Source: Rutidosis leptorrhynchoides (taxonomy: Eukaryota; Streptophyta; Magnoliopsida; Asterales; Asteraceae). From it: a stretch of DNA of 64,000 nt. The stretch spans positions 58,372,001 to 58,436,000 of the forward strand of contig NC_092339.1 of the NCBI RefSeq assembly GCF_046630445.1. The letters run 5' to 3'. Shown here one piece after another: positions 34,349 to 46,990 of this stretch (position 1 is its first letter; the number at the start of each line of letters is the position of its first letter). The notes beneath the pieces were generated by a model. The model was not told where the DNA came from and searched no databases. It was given only the letters and a program-made list of their open reading frames with translations. The position numbers and the translations under genes were made by a program.

Positions 34349-37300
34349 CATATATATATATGCTTACATTGTAACTTATTATAATGTATTCAAATTTATA
34401 TTTATTTTTATATATATGCGTTATTATTACTTATAATACTTTAAGATACATTTATACCCTAGATGTAATTATTATTATAGTTATCAAAAATATAGTATGA
34501 AATATACTGTTTATATATTAACTCTTTTGTTCGTAAAATCAATACTAATAATAGTACTTAAATAGAGAGATAATAATACTAATAATAATAAAAATGATAA
34601 TTCTTATGAAAGGATATGATAATAATAATGATAATAATAATGTTAAAAGTAATAATAAATTTAATATTAATTCTAATAATAATAATAATGATACTTTTAA
34701 ATTTTTGATAAAAAGATAAGTTTAATAAAAATGATAAATTCTAATATTAGTCTTAATGATAATATTACTAATTTTAATGATAAAAGTAATTATGATAATC
34801 ATAACAAGGATAACATTAGTCCTAATTATAATGATAATATTAATAATCAGTAATAATAATAATAATAATAAAGATAATAAAAATGATAAGTAACTACCTC
34901 AAAATAGGCTTAAAAAGAAGTAAACTTCCTGTGACGAGACTCGGACCCTCGACCTATCGAAAACCCACAACACTCCAAACCATTAGGCTGTCATTACTTT
35001 TCTGTTTTAATTTATAACTCAATTCTATTAACCCGATACTGTTTCTTCTTCTTCATTTATCAAGTATCATTCACATAACCATAATCATGATCATTATAAC
35101 CATTATCATCTCCTAACCACCTCATCATCTAAACCCTATCATTACCTCGCACACCTAACATATCATCATCATCAACACACGCTATCATCATCATCATTAA
35201 TCATCTTCGTTACCGTTATCATCACCATTAAAACATGCTCATTAATATCTTTAATACGTCTTAACAGAACGTGCTGGTCTTCGATCATCAATGGACTAAC
35301 GGTTATAGTAGCAGTCTACTACGGCCCAAAATTAATATGTAAATATTGGTTTGGGTTCGTATTACCTAAACAGAAAAAGAACCGAAGGAATAGCAATAAT
35401 CCTGAACCGCAATATCATCTCATCACCATTGTAGTATTCAAATTCCACTTGCCTCAATTATCATACGCATTTGCAAAAAAAAAAAAAAAAAAAATGCTGA
35501 ACGTCCCTATTGGTGACCCCCTTCTTGGTCGGCCAATGCTTTTAAATTGTCCCACTTAGTAACATTTTGTGACTATACCTAATATTTGATCATTTCACTA
35601 TGAGGTAGGGTCGGTTTTTAATGGGCCACTATATCAATCTACCCTTCAATTACGTGATTAACTTAATTCTCTCACCATAATATAAAGTTGGTACCAAATC
35701 ATTTGTAATTTAAATGTGAGGTTAGTCGCTGGTAACAAGAACATTAACGGTTGTAGAAGCACACCACAGAAGTATAAATTCTATGTATAGTTTGTCGAAG
35801 AAAACTATAAAAAGAAAATGGGTTTTGCAATGGTACTTCGAGCAGGTTTTATGTTAGTTTTGTTTGGGGAGGAAGACGATAGTGAGGGTGACGTGGATGA
35901 GTTTGGGTTGTAGTATTGGTTGTGGTGGTGTTAGAGTGGTATTGGGTGATAGAAGGTGACGGTTCGGTTGTTCATGGTGAAAGAGAAGGTGGTTGCAATG
36001 AAGTAGGTTTACGAATGAAAACAGGAACACACTAATGTGGGAACGAGTTGTAGTTTGATGATGGTTTGAGTTTAAGTGGTTCGTTACCAGGAACTCTGTA
36101 GCAATGGGTGATTAATGATGATGGTTATTGAGCTCATCATGTGACGGTAGAAGTGTTGAGTGATTGATGGCGTGTAACCATAAAGACTTCGAATAGTTGC
36201 ATTCGTGTAAAATATCATGAGAGATGATAATGAGTGATGGTGGTGGAATGTTCATGTAACAGAAAATGGAAGAAGCAAAAGAGATATCGATGATAATGGT
36301 GATAGTTGTTCGAATAAGTCTACACAATCTAAGATATTCGATTGATATATTGCTGAAGGAGTCGTCGACAGAATCACTTTAGGAGCAGATATGGATAAAA
36401 AAAAATTTAAAAGGTTGATTAAGATTGTTAACAAATTTTGTCGTGTTCCATAGATTATATTCGATATGCTAACAGTTGAAAGACATCAAACAAAATTTCC
36501 TAACAGTCTGATTACGATGGGAAACAGAAATACGTACCTTCTTGTATTTAAATTTATTTATATCAATTGTTTATATATCCAAATATTTGTTTATGTATTT
36601 ATATAGATATATACAGTTGTATTTAGTATGTATATATGTATTTATATAAACCTGTATGTATAAATCTGTTTATATATATATAAATATATATAATTCCTAA
36701 TCTGGTAATTACAAGTATAAATATGTTATTATTTTTAATTATGCGATATTAAAATTATTAGTAAATAGTCTAGTAATATTAAATCATAAAAAAATGTTAA
36801 TATCAACAATAGTGCAAATTTTAATAAATTTAATTAATGATAATAATAATAATCTTATTAATGATACAAATAACAATACTAGTTATATTAATATTAATAT
36901 TATTATTGATAGTAACACAACTTAGATCTTACATATATTTTATTTTAGAAGTACTAATACAAATATTAATATTAGGATTAACAAATAAAAAAAATGTATT
37001 TTAATGGTAATAATATTAATATCTTAATTATATTCAAATTTGTAATTTAATATAATATTATGTATGATTTATGTAATATTATTTTATGCGATGACTTTTA
37101 CTAAATAGTTGATATTTATATATTTATTTATATGTATTTTATAGTAACATATATATTTAGATATATTCATAATAACTTAATTATACTATTTACGATTAAT
37201 GGTTCGTGAATCGTCGAGAGCAGTCGAAAGGTAATTGATTGCATAAACATAGTTTCAAAATTTTCGAGACTTAATATTACAGACTTTGCTTATCTTGTCG

Positions 37301-37354
37301 GAATTATATAAAGATTAAAGTTTAAATTTGGTCGGAAATTCCCGGGTCATCACA
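33311..37354 (-). repeat. 3' LTR of E1 (4044 bp)
   Basis: Plus-strand ends TGTGATGACCCG and CGGGTCATCACA are a 12-base inverted repeat. It contains the shared LTR module (cagcggaag...cctgagaataaacatgctttcaagtgtcaaccaaaaggttggtgag, near 33610-33675), an (AT)n run at about 34299-34346, long aat/ataat-rich DNA at 34560-34890, and a SINE-like piece. No own coding function seen; several ORF-like readings here are low-complexity. Confidence 0.85.
34925..34995 (-). mobile_element. tRNA-derived SINE-like head inside the E1 LTR
   Basis: On the minus strand: cagcctaatggtttggag (box-A-like), then about 30 bases later ggtccgagtctcgtcac (box-B-like). Spacing and words fit a tRNA-type promoter, but no full cloverleaf and no insert borders are clear. 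Confidence 0.35.
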
Positions 37355-37395
37355 GTACCTACCCGTTAAAAGAAATTTCGTCCTGAAATTTGAGT
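37355..37395 (-). other. E1 polypurine tract with adjacent palindrome
   Basis: Read on the element strand: AAATTTC-AGGAC-GAAATTT hairpin, then ctTTTAACGGGTAGGTAC directly before the LTR start TGTGATGACCC. The purine tract is the expected plus-strand primer. Matching blocks lie at 2004-2041, 45430-45470 and 49685-49725. Confidence 0.75.
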
Positions 37396-37529
37396 GAGGT
37401 CGTCATGGCTAACAATAAAAATGTTTTCATGACGAATATGAATTGATACAATAGAGTTTTATCATCATTGAGTAATATGAATAAAACAATTCGATTTTTC
37501 GAAGAGTACGAATGAAACTATCATGAGAG

Positions 37530-37735
37530 AGGTCCCAACGGGCATCGTCCACCTTCGCCCAAAAACTTGCCCAAATTTTTAGTCGTTAGTAAAAAAAAAT
37601 TTCAACGGCTATCCCAACGGTCACTTTTACACTATATAAACACCACCATATACTTCATTTTATACACACAAACATATATTTCTTTTATATTTCCACCTTT
37701 CTCAAAATCAAAATCAAACACTCTTAAACTGTAAA
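37530..37735 (+). promoter_or_regulatory. Promoter-like DNA of the antisense gene in E1
   Basis: A TATA box, tatataaa, at 37633-37640 lies about 95 bases before the ATG at 37736. Upstream is a run of caacgg words (37535-37625). The leader from about 37665 is C/A-rich and without ATG, as in normal plant 5' leaders. This DNA has no counterpart in E2, where a different cassette starts at the same place. Confidence 0.55.
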
Positions 37736-38191
37736 ATGTTAACACTTCTCCCAATGATTGTTTCATTCAATGTTCATTACGGAGGTGATTTCCGTAATCA
37801 AATGAAGGAATATAAGTGGGGCGACAGTATTTCGTTTGAAGATATCGACATTCGTGATGTTGGTTTACAAGATTTGCTATCCTTTCTGAAGGAAAAAGTT
37901 CCGTGTGAATTCACGTCTGTGTTCTTTTATAAAGACGATTATGATGCGGATTGTAGGGCAATTTTTCTATGTACCGATGATCAATGGTACTTTATAAAAG
38001 ATACCATTGAAGATCGCGGTAAACGCATTTCTTTGTATGCGGTTCTTGAAGATGAAGAGACGTTGGGTTATCGTTACCTCGATGAATCAGTTGAAGCAGT
38101 AGTTGAAGCATCAAGAGAAATACCGATGTCTCCAGAGTACCTCACGGATGGTGAAGTGACTGGTGAACGTTACTTTGCAGATGACAATTGA
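37736..38191 (+). CDS. Antisense ORF in E1: PB1-like domain protein, 151 aa
   Basis: An intact ORF on the strand opposite to E1. The N-terminal half (IVSFNVHYGGDFRN, residues ~8-21, then DIRDVGLQDLLSFLKEK and a DDQWYFIKDTIEDRG block ending near residue 102) has the layout of the PB1-like domain found at the start of many plant MuDR-type transposase proteins. That domain opens with an (R/H)xHxGG motif and closes on a D-rich strand. The C-terminal third is acidic, without a known motif. There is no transposase core, so it is a stand-alone domain or a captured gene piece. A second ATG at 37754 fits the domain start better. It has its own TATA box at -95. Function unknown; the PB1-like call is from memory of the family. 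Confidence 0.6.
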   Translation: MLTLLPMIVSFNVHYGGDFRNQMKEYKWGDSISFEDIDIRDVGLQDLLSFLKEKVPCEFTSVFFYKDDYDADCRAIFLCTDDQWYFIKDTIEDRGKRISLYAVLEDEETLGYRYLDESVEAVVEASREIPMSPEYLTDGEVTGERYFADDN

Positions 38192-40284
38192 CGACGACGA
38201 GTAGTTTGATTGTAATCTTTTAAATTTTTAATTGTCGTGATGTTTTAATTTTTAATTATTGTAATTTCAGTGTTGTTGTCGAGTTTTATATCTTCCTTTA
38301 TGTTTCGGAGCTCTTCGTCTTTTTAATCTCCTCTCGATCTCTAGTAAAACGAGTAATGGTCCAGAATTTGTAAGTATGGAGTTTCGAATGAATTTAATGT
38401 TATAATCAAGGAAGAACGTAATAGCACGATCTGATCTGTAAAATTACCAGAATCACTGAGAATAGAACTATCAAAAATATATTTTCTTGATATGTTCCGA
38501 AGTTAATTTGAATGAAAGAGTTATGTAACATGGCACGTGATGATGATATGATCTGTGAATCATCACGTTCCATTAGAAACTCAGCATGACTTATTGTAAT
38601 ATAATCACGTTGATCAAGTGTCATTATATCATACTAACTCATGCATCAGTTCCCAACATTACTTCAATAACATTCATATTTTAAGCTCGAAAGTTTACAG
38701 AATATAGAGACTAACAGTTTCTATATGATGTAATACCGATAGCACAAAGAGATTAATGATTTCAGGTAAGAATAGTTATAAAAATATCTCCAGAATATGG
38801 AGGATATTTATAATGAAAGATACGATAATATCTCGGAATATCTAAGATCAGAGGATGATAGAGTCTATTATCTGCAAGGGTTTAGAGTAAGGAGCAAGAT
38901 ATTCTCTAAAGATTTCAACGGATTCAGAATTACTTGGATTCTTTGAATATAGGGTTTGGTCCTTGTATTTGTCCTTGGTCTCCTTCGTGGTTAGCTCAAT
39001 CAGTTTTTCAATACCCGATTTTCTATCGAGCGTTCCTAACACTCCTTCGTGGTTGGTTCAATCCATTTTCCAGTTCCAACTGTTCTGAGCTTTTCCAACA
39101 TACTATTCTTTATCATCAATCTTCTGATGATTAAGGTCGTTTACTGTTGTCTATGGTTTTGCTGCTTCATTCAGCTTTTTCAACATTCAGAATATTGATT
39201 TGCGGCTGGGTGCTTTTCAGAAATTCAGAATGAGAGATCATAATTCTAAGAGATAAATGTCGTACATATAACTGTTGATGTAGATATGCTGTGAGTTTTT
39301 AAAGTACTGATTGTCGATTCCTCTACATTTACTGCTACCATATCTGAATCATTGGTTATCGATCCGAGGTGATTTCAAGAGAATTGTGTTTTTAGATGAT
39401 TAAACGCTGACGGTAATATGGTGGAATATAAAAGGTTCCTCGGTAACAACAAAAGAGCATACATATAAATCAAGGTGATAATAAGGTTGTTTCGAACGAA
39501 AAGTCGAAGTTGATTTGCTGAAGCTGTGACAAAATTTGCTACTTTGAAAAAGAAATGCAATGTTATTTTCGGTAATAACAATGCCAAAGGAGCTAGCACA
39601 GATACGTGTTAAACGTTTGCTCAGGTTCTAAGTGTTTTCAGGTGCATAACTATATGCACTAATCTTTTCTTCCGTAACTGAAGTGCGGTTGATTCATCCT
39701 CTCGATTGAGGTGTTTTCAAGAATCATGAAAGGTTTGAACGCAGAATGTAATCGTGAAGATACAAATGATGTTTAAGACGAAATCAAGTGGAAAATTTGA
39801 GGAAATATTAACTGTAGTAGATGTAATTTATTTACAATATTTTTAAGTCGAAATATGTTGTATTTAATATTTCCTACTCTTTTAATACTTTTTAATTGTC
39901 CATGATAGTAGTCCAATAATCCAATAATTCAATAGTTCCACCAAAACAAGTATATTTTAAGGAAATAGTCTTATAGGAACAGTTAGCTAGGAACAGTTAG
40001 CTAGGATTTGGTTAATATAGTTTTAAAGTTTTACGTAGTTAATTAATTGGTTACTAATCAATTTTATTTTGTTCATTATTTTCTTCATTATGCCACTTGT
40101 CAAATCTTGACTTGGATTCTGATCGGTCAAAATTCGAATATGAAATTGAACTTGGATGAAAATAGTTGCTCTTTGGTGAACGAATACGTATATGTGTGAA
40201 TTTGAGCAGTGTTGTTAATGACTGCTAAATCTGATTTGAAGAATGTACAGCGTAACTTATTAATGTGAAATATAAATTTTTCCA

Positions 40285-40301
40285 CGGGTATTACCTACCC
40301 G
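40285..40301 (-). other. Internal polypurine-tract-like hairpin in E1
   Basis: The block cgggtattacctacccgttaa repeats, inside the element, the tract (gtacctacccgttaa) that borders the 3' LTR. CGGGTA and TACCCG pair as a perfect 6-base stem. It lies about 1220 bases from the 5' LTR edge, as in E2 (about 1240). Confidence 0.6.
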
Positions 40302-41337
40302 TTAAAATATTTTCACCATTAACAGTTTGTACGAAGGAATTTTTAATCACAATCTTTATGAAAATATATATACATATATATTTTCTTCAGATGTAATTAT
40401 GGATTTAATGAGTTAATATTATATTAAACTCATATGAATTTTGATTTGAGCTAGAATAAGTAATCTCTAAAACTATTAGGATCCACATATTCTTCGCAGA
40501 ATATTAATGGAGTTATGGTCCAATACTTCATCGTTCATTGCTGTTGGTACTCCTTGGTGTCTATGGTGCGTATGATGTTGAGGTTCGTAGGACAGATTGT
40601 GAAATTGAGGTTTGGGATGCAGATGTTGTTGTTGTTGGTGGTACTGTTGGTGTTGGTGCTGTTGCTGAAGCTGGTAAGTTTTGCACCATATTCTCCAAAA
40701 ATCATTACTCAGATGCGAAGCTCGTTGACTCCTTCGATTACTCCGGAATGATTGTCGATCGGAACGAGTGAGTGAGTAAGGTTTTGAATTTTGAGATAGT
40801 ATATAATCATAGCGAGGTATTCGGGAAATGAGGGTGAAAATGGTGTTTCGAATTGGTTCGCCGGTAAGTGCTTCAGGTTCTTCGTCAAGAGGTGAATTCG
40901 GTTGACGAAAAAAGATCGTCTTCTTCGCGTCTCTATTGATTAAGTCGACTACGAACTCATCAGATGAATTGGGGATGGCTGATTGATTGATTCATTCTGG
41001 TGATGCTGCTTTCGGAGCTTAGTTGAAACTCCATATCGGAATAGCTGTCGGAATCCAAGGAATTCGAATTGGTTGAGGGATTCATCTCGTACGATCAGAT
41101 GAAGGATTTTTTGATAAGAAATAGATTATAGGATGTAGATTAGTACCATGCAATACATAATTTACATATGCATATATAATACTAAAATCCCATAAGTTAC
41201 GGAGGAATCTACAGAAAATGTCAGGCAAAGTTTACAATAACAGATACGCTAAGATATGAATTAGCAGATATGTTAAGATATGAATTTTGTCTATACATTA
41301 ATCATGCAATCATTGCAATAAGATGTGTCTAGACTAA

Positions 41338-41412
41338 GGATGATAAGCAAGTGATTCTCTAAGAATGATAAGCAGGTAATTTTCGACACAAAATGATAAG
41401 CAAAACTTTATG
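41338..41412 (-). repeat. Leader direct repeats (tgcttatcatt) in E1
   Basis: Three copies of atgataagca, each followed by (g)tgattct, ggtaattt or aaactttat, at about 41338-41405 between the primer site and the sense remnant. The same set appears in E2 at 56652-56722. Confidence 0.65.
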
Positions 41413-41506
41413 ACATGCAGACACGGTCGAAGTCCAGACTTACTAATGCATCCTAACGACTTATCAGTTAGACACACTAATGCAGACCTGGTTCGCTAAG
41501 ACCTCT

Positions 41507-41518
41507 GCTCTAATACCA
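41507..41518 (-). other. tRNA-Met primer-binding site of E1
   Basis: Element strand TGGTATTAGAGC, one mismatch from the initiator-Met tRNA site TGGTATCAGAGC, two bases inside the 5' LTR border at 41521. Confidence 0.85.
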
Positions 41519-41520
41519 AC

Positions 41521-42128
41521 TGTGATGAACCGTCCTAATCCATCCGGACGAAGTCCATCTCGATTATAAACGATTCACAATAATTGGTTACATCGCGAGG
41601 TACTTGACCTCTAAAGGATACATTTTTCAAACATTGCATTCGTTTCAAAAGACAAACTTTCATTTCATTGAAAGTTGATGACATGCATACCATTTCATAA
41701 TACATCCAACTATAATTGACTTAATAATGATCTTGATGAACTCGATGACTCGAATGCAACGTTTTTTGAAATATGTCATGAATGACTCCAAGTAATATCT
41801 TTAAATGAGCAAATGTACAGCGGAAGATTTCTTTCAAACCTGAGAATAAACATGCTTTCAAGTGTCAACCAAAAGGTTGGTGAGTTCATTAGTTTAACAT
41901 AAATAATCATTTTCATCATTTTAATAGACCACAAGATTTCCATATTCAGTTCTCATAAATATACGTCCCATGCATAGAGACAAAATATCATTCATATGGA
42001 TTGAACACCTGGTAATCGACATTCACAATATGCATATAAGAATATCCCCATCATTCCGGGATCCTCCTTCGGACATGATATAAATTTCGAAGTACTAAAG
42101 AATCCGGTACTTTGGATGGGGCTTGTTG
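41521..42128 (-). repeat. Partial 5' LTR of E1 (first 608 bp in plus-strand order)
   Basis: Nearly identical to 33311-33918 of the 3' LTR, about eight differences. It stops at gcttgttg, where the LTR of element A begins. The missing part should follow the 5' end of A, right of the window. Confidence 0.9.
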
Positions 42129-45100
42129 TGAAATGTCCCGTTCTTATTGATTAAAAACGTTCCATATTAATTGATTTCGTTGCGAGGTTTTGACCTCTAT
42201 ATGAGACGTTTTTCAAAGACTGCATTCATTTTTAAAACAAACCATAACCTTTATTTCATAAATAAAGGTTTAAAAAGCTTTACGTAGATTATCAAATAAT
42301 GATAATCTAAAATATCCTGTTTACATACGACCATTACATAATGGTTTACGATACAAATCTGTTACATCGAAATCAGTTTCTTGAATGCAGTTTTTACACA
42401 ATATCATACAAACATGGACTCCAAATCTTGTCCTTATTTTAGTATGCAACAGCGGAAGCTCTTAATATTCACCTGAGAATAAACATGCTTTAAACGTCAA
42501 CAAAAATGTTGGTGAGTTATAGGTTTAACCTATATATATAAAATCGTAACAATAGACCAAAAGATTTCATATTTCAATACACATCCCATACATAGAGATA
42601 AAAATCATTCATATGGTGAATACCTGGTAATCGACATTAACAAGATGCATATATAAGAATATCCCCATCATTCCGGGACACCCTTCGGATATGATATAAA
42701 TTTCGAAGTACTAAAGCATCCGGTACTTTGGATGGGGTTTGTTAGGCCCAATAGATCTATCTTTAGGATTCGCGTCAATTAGGGTGTCTGTTCCCTAATT
42801 CTTAGATTACCAGACTTAATAAAAAGGGGCATATTCGATTTCGATAATTCAACCATAGAATGTAGTTTCACGTACTTGTGTCTATTTTGTAAATCATTTA
42901 TAAAACCTGCATGTATTCTCATCCCAAAATATTAGATTTTAAAAGTGGGACTATAACTCACTTTCACAGATTTTTACTTCGTCGGGAAGTAAGACTTGGC
43001 CACTGGTTGATTCACGAACCTATAACAATATATACATATATATCAAAGTATGTTCAAAATATATTTATAACACTTTTAATATATTTTGATGTTTTAAGTT
43101 TATTAAGTCAGCTGTCCTCGTTAGTAACCTACAACTAGTTGTCCACAGTTAGCTGTACAGAAATAAATCGATAAATATTATCTTGAATCAATCCACGACC
43201 CAGTGTATACGTATCTCAGTATTGATCACAACTCAAACTATATATATTTTGGAATCAACCTCAACCCTGTATAGCTAACTCCAACATTCACATATAGAGT
43301 GTCTATGGTTGTTCCGAAATATATATAGATATGTCGACATGATAGGTCGAAACATTGTATACGTGTCTATGGTATCTCAAGATTACATAATATATAATAC
43401 AAGTTGATTAAGTTATGGTTGGAATAGATTTGTTACCAATTTTCACGTAGCTAAAATGAGAAAAATTATCCAATCTTGTTTTACCCATAACTTCTTCATT
43501 TTAAATCCGTTTTGAGTGAATCAAATTGCTATGGTTTCATAATGAACTCTATTTTATGAATCTAAACAGAAAAGTATAGGTTTATAGTTGGAAAAATAAG
43601 TTACAAGTCATTTTTGTAAAGGTAGTCATTTCAGTCGAAAGAACGACGTCTAGATGACCATTTTAGAAAACATACCTCCACTTTGAGTTTAACCATAATT
43701 TTTGGATATAGTTTCATGTTCATAATAAAAATCATTTTCTCAGAATAACAAATTTTAAATCAAAGTTTATCATAGTTTTTAATTAACTAACCCAAAACAG
43801 CCCGCGGTGTTACTACGACGGCGTAAATCCGGTTTTACGGTGTTTTTCGTGTTTCCAGGTTTTAAATCATTAAGTTAGCATATCATATAGATATATAACA
43901 TGTGTTTAGTTAATTTTAAAAGTCAAGTTAGAAGGATTAACTTTTGTTTGCGAACAAGTTTAGAATTAACTAAACTATGTTCTAGTGATTACGAGTTTAA
44001 ACCTTCGAATAAGATAGCTTTATATATATGAATCGAATGATGTTATGAACATCATTACTACCTTAAGTTCCTTGAATAAACCTACTGGAAAAGAGAAAAA
44101 TGGATCTAGCTTCAACGGATGCGTGGATGGCTCGAAGTTCTTGAAGCAGAATCATGACACGAAAACAAGTTCAAGTAAGATCATCACTTGAAATAAGATT
44201 GTTATAGTTATAGAAATTGAACCAAAGTTTGAATATGATTATTACCTTGTATTAGAATGATAACCTACTGTAAGAAACAAAGATTTCTTGAGGTTGGATG
44301 ATCACCTTACAAGATTGGAAGTGAGCAAGCAAACTTGAAAGTATTCTTGATTTTATGTAACTAGAACTTGTAGAATTTATGAAGAACACTTAGAACTTGA
44401 AGATAGAACTTGAGAGAGATCAATTAGATGAATAAAATTGAAGAATGAAAGTGTTTGTAGGTGTTTTTGGTCGTTGGTGTATGGATTAGATATAAAGGAT
44501 ATGTAATTTTGTTTTCATGTAAATAAGTCATGAATGATTACTCATATTTTTGTAATTTTATGAGATATTTCATGCTAGTTGCCAAATGATGGTTCCCACA
44601 TGTGTTAGGTGACTCACATGGGCTGCTAAGAGCTGGTCATTGGAGTGTATATACCAATAGTACATACATCTAAAAGCTATGTATTGTACGAGTACGAATA
44701 CGGGTGCATACGAGTAGAATTGTTGATGAAACTGAACGAGGATGTAATTGTAAGCATTTTTGTTAAGTAGAAGTATTTTGATAAGTGTATTGAAGTCTTT
44801 CAAAAGTGTATAAATACATATTAAAACACTACATGTATATACATTTTAACTGAGTCGTTAAGTCATCGTTAGTCGTTACATGTAAGTGTTGTTTTGAAAC
44901 CTTTAGGTTAACGATCTTGTTAAATGTTGTTAACCCAATGTTTATAATATCAAATGAGATTTTAAATTATTATATTATCATTATATTATCATGTATGAAT
45001 ATCTCTTAATATGATATATATACATTAAATGTCTTTATAACGATAATCGTTACATATATGTCTCGTTTAAAAATCATTAAGTTAGTAGTCTTGTTTTTAC

Positions 45101-45157
45101 ATATGTAGTTCATTGTTAATATACTTAATGATATGTTTACTTATCATAGTATCATGT

Positions 45158-45226
<69 letters not shown>

Positions 45227-45429
45227 ATATATATGTCATCATATAGTTTTTACAAGTTTTAACGTTCGTGAATCACCGGTCAACTTGGGTGGTCAATTGT
45301 CTATATGAAACATATTTCAATTAATCAAGTCTTAACAAGTTTGATTGCTTAACATGTTGGAAACATTTAATCATGTAAATATCAATCTCAATTAATATAT
45401 ATAAACATGGAAAAGTTCGGGTCACTACA
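42129..45429 (-). repeat. 3' LTR of element A (3301 bp)
   Basis: Plus-strand TGAAATGTCCCG...CGGGTCACTACA. Same family as the solo LTRs at 4699-8145 and 51936-55189. Contains the shared module near 42450-42530, two ~170-bp tandem units near 44840-45150, and an (AT)n run at 45161-45224. A 77-codon ORF (44570-44803, minus) is kept in all three copies, but it is not a recognised protein. Confidence 0.9.
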
Positions 45430-45475
45430 GTACCTACCCGTTAAATAAATTTCGTCCTGAAATTTTAAGCTGTTG
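45430..45475 (-). other. Element A polypurine tract with palindrome
   Basis: On the element strand: AAATTTCAGGACGAAATTT hairpin, then atTTAACGGGTAGGTAC right before the LTR start TGTAGTGACCC. Plus-strand priming site by position and composition. Confidence 0.75.
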
Positions 45476-45503
45476 AAGGTGTTGACGAATCTTCTGGAAA
45501 TAG

Positions 45504-46990
45504 ATGCGAGTATTTCTTCTTCATCTGATCTTCACGCTCCCAGGTGAACTCGGGTCCTCTACGAGCATTCCATCGAACCTTAACAATTGGTATCTTATTT
45601 TGCTTAAGTCTTTTAACCTCACGATCCATTATTTCGATGGGTTCTTCGATGAATTGAAGTTTTTCGTTGATTTAGATTTCATCTAACGGAATAGTGAGAT
45701 CTTCTTTAGCAAAACATTTCTTCAAATTCGAGTCGTGGAAAGTGTTATGTACAGCCGCGAGTTGTTGAGGTAACTCAAGTCGGTAAGCTACTGGTCCGAC
45801 ACGATCAATAATCTTGAATGGTCCAATATACCTTGGATTTAATTTCCCTCGTTTACCAAATCGAACAACGTCTTTCCAAGGTGAAACTTTAAGCATGACC
45901 ATCTCTCCAATTTCAAATTCTATATCTTTTCTTTTAATGTCAGCGTAGCTCTTTTGTCGACTTTGGGCGGTTTTCAACCGTTGTTGAATTTGGATGATCT
46001 TCTCGGTAGTTTCTTGTATAATCTCCGGACCCGTAATCTGTCTATCCCCCACTTCACTCCAACAAATCGAAGACCTGCACTTTCTACCATAAAGTGCTTC
46101 AAACGGCGCCATCTCAATGCTTGAATGGTAGCTGTTGTTGTAGGAAAATTCTGCTAACGGTAGATGTCGATCCCAACTGTTTCCGAAATCAATAACACAT
46201 GCTCGTAGCATGTCTTCAAGCGTTTGTATCGTCTTTTCACTCTGCCCATCAGTTTGTGGATGATAGGCAGTACTCATGTCTAGACGAGTTCCTAATGCTT
46301 GCTGTAATGTCTGCCAGAATCTTGAAATAAATCTGCCATCCCTATCAGCGATAATAGAGATTGGTATTCCATGTCTGGAGACGACTTCCTTCAAATACAG
46401 TCGTGCTAACTTCTCCATCTTGTCATCTTCTCTTATTGGCAGGAAGTGTGCTGATTTGGTGAGACGATCAACTATTACCCAAATAGTATCAAAACCACTT
46501 GCAGTCCTTGGCAATTTAGTGATGAAATCCATGGTAATGTTTTCCCATTTCCATTCTGGGATTTCAGGTTGTTGAAGTAGACCTGATGGTTTCTGTTGCT
46601 CAGCTTTGACCTTAGAACACGTCAAACATTCTCCTACGTATTTAGCAACATCGGCTTTCATACCCGGCCACCAAAAATGTTTCTTGAGATCCTTGTACAT
46701 CTTCCCCGTTCCAGGATGTATTGAGTATCTGGTTTTATGAGCTTCTCTAAGTACCATTTCTCTCATATCTCCAAATTTTGGTACCCAAATCCTTTCAGCC
46801 CTATACCGGGTTCCGTCTTCCCGAATATTAAGATGCTTCTCCGATCCTTTGGGTATTTCATCCTTTAAATTTCCCTCTTTTAAAACTCCTTGTTGCGCCT
46901 CCTTTATTTGAGTAGTAAGGTTATTATGAATCATTATATTCATAGATTTTACTCGAATGGGTTCTCTGTCCTTCCTGCTCAAGGCATCGG
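45504..46990 (-). pseudogene. Element A integrase region with chromodomain-like tail
   Basis: Fossil pol part. Zinc-binding N terminus ([20 protein letters not shown], then [12 protein letters not shown]), catalytic core with [24 protein letters not shown] and [19 protein letters not shown], then [20 protein letters not shown]. Before the polypurine tract a chromodomain-like stretch is recognisable. The nested element E2 separates it from the RNase H part; the 5-bp duplication atcgg lies on both sides of E2. Part of a broken element. Confidence 0.87.

Noticed and set aside
34925-34995. A true tRNA gene
   Set aside because: Box-like words are present, but no closing cloverleaf stems or acceptor end can be drawn.
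35800-36440. Host gene with Ile/Ser-rich ORFs
   Set aside because: Lies within the E1 LTR; short, low-complexity, no motif.
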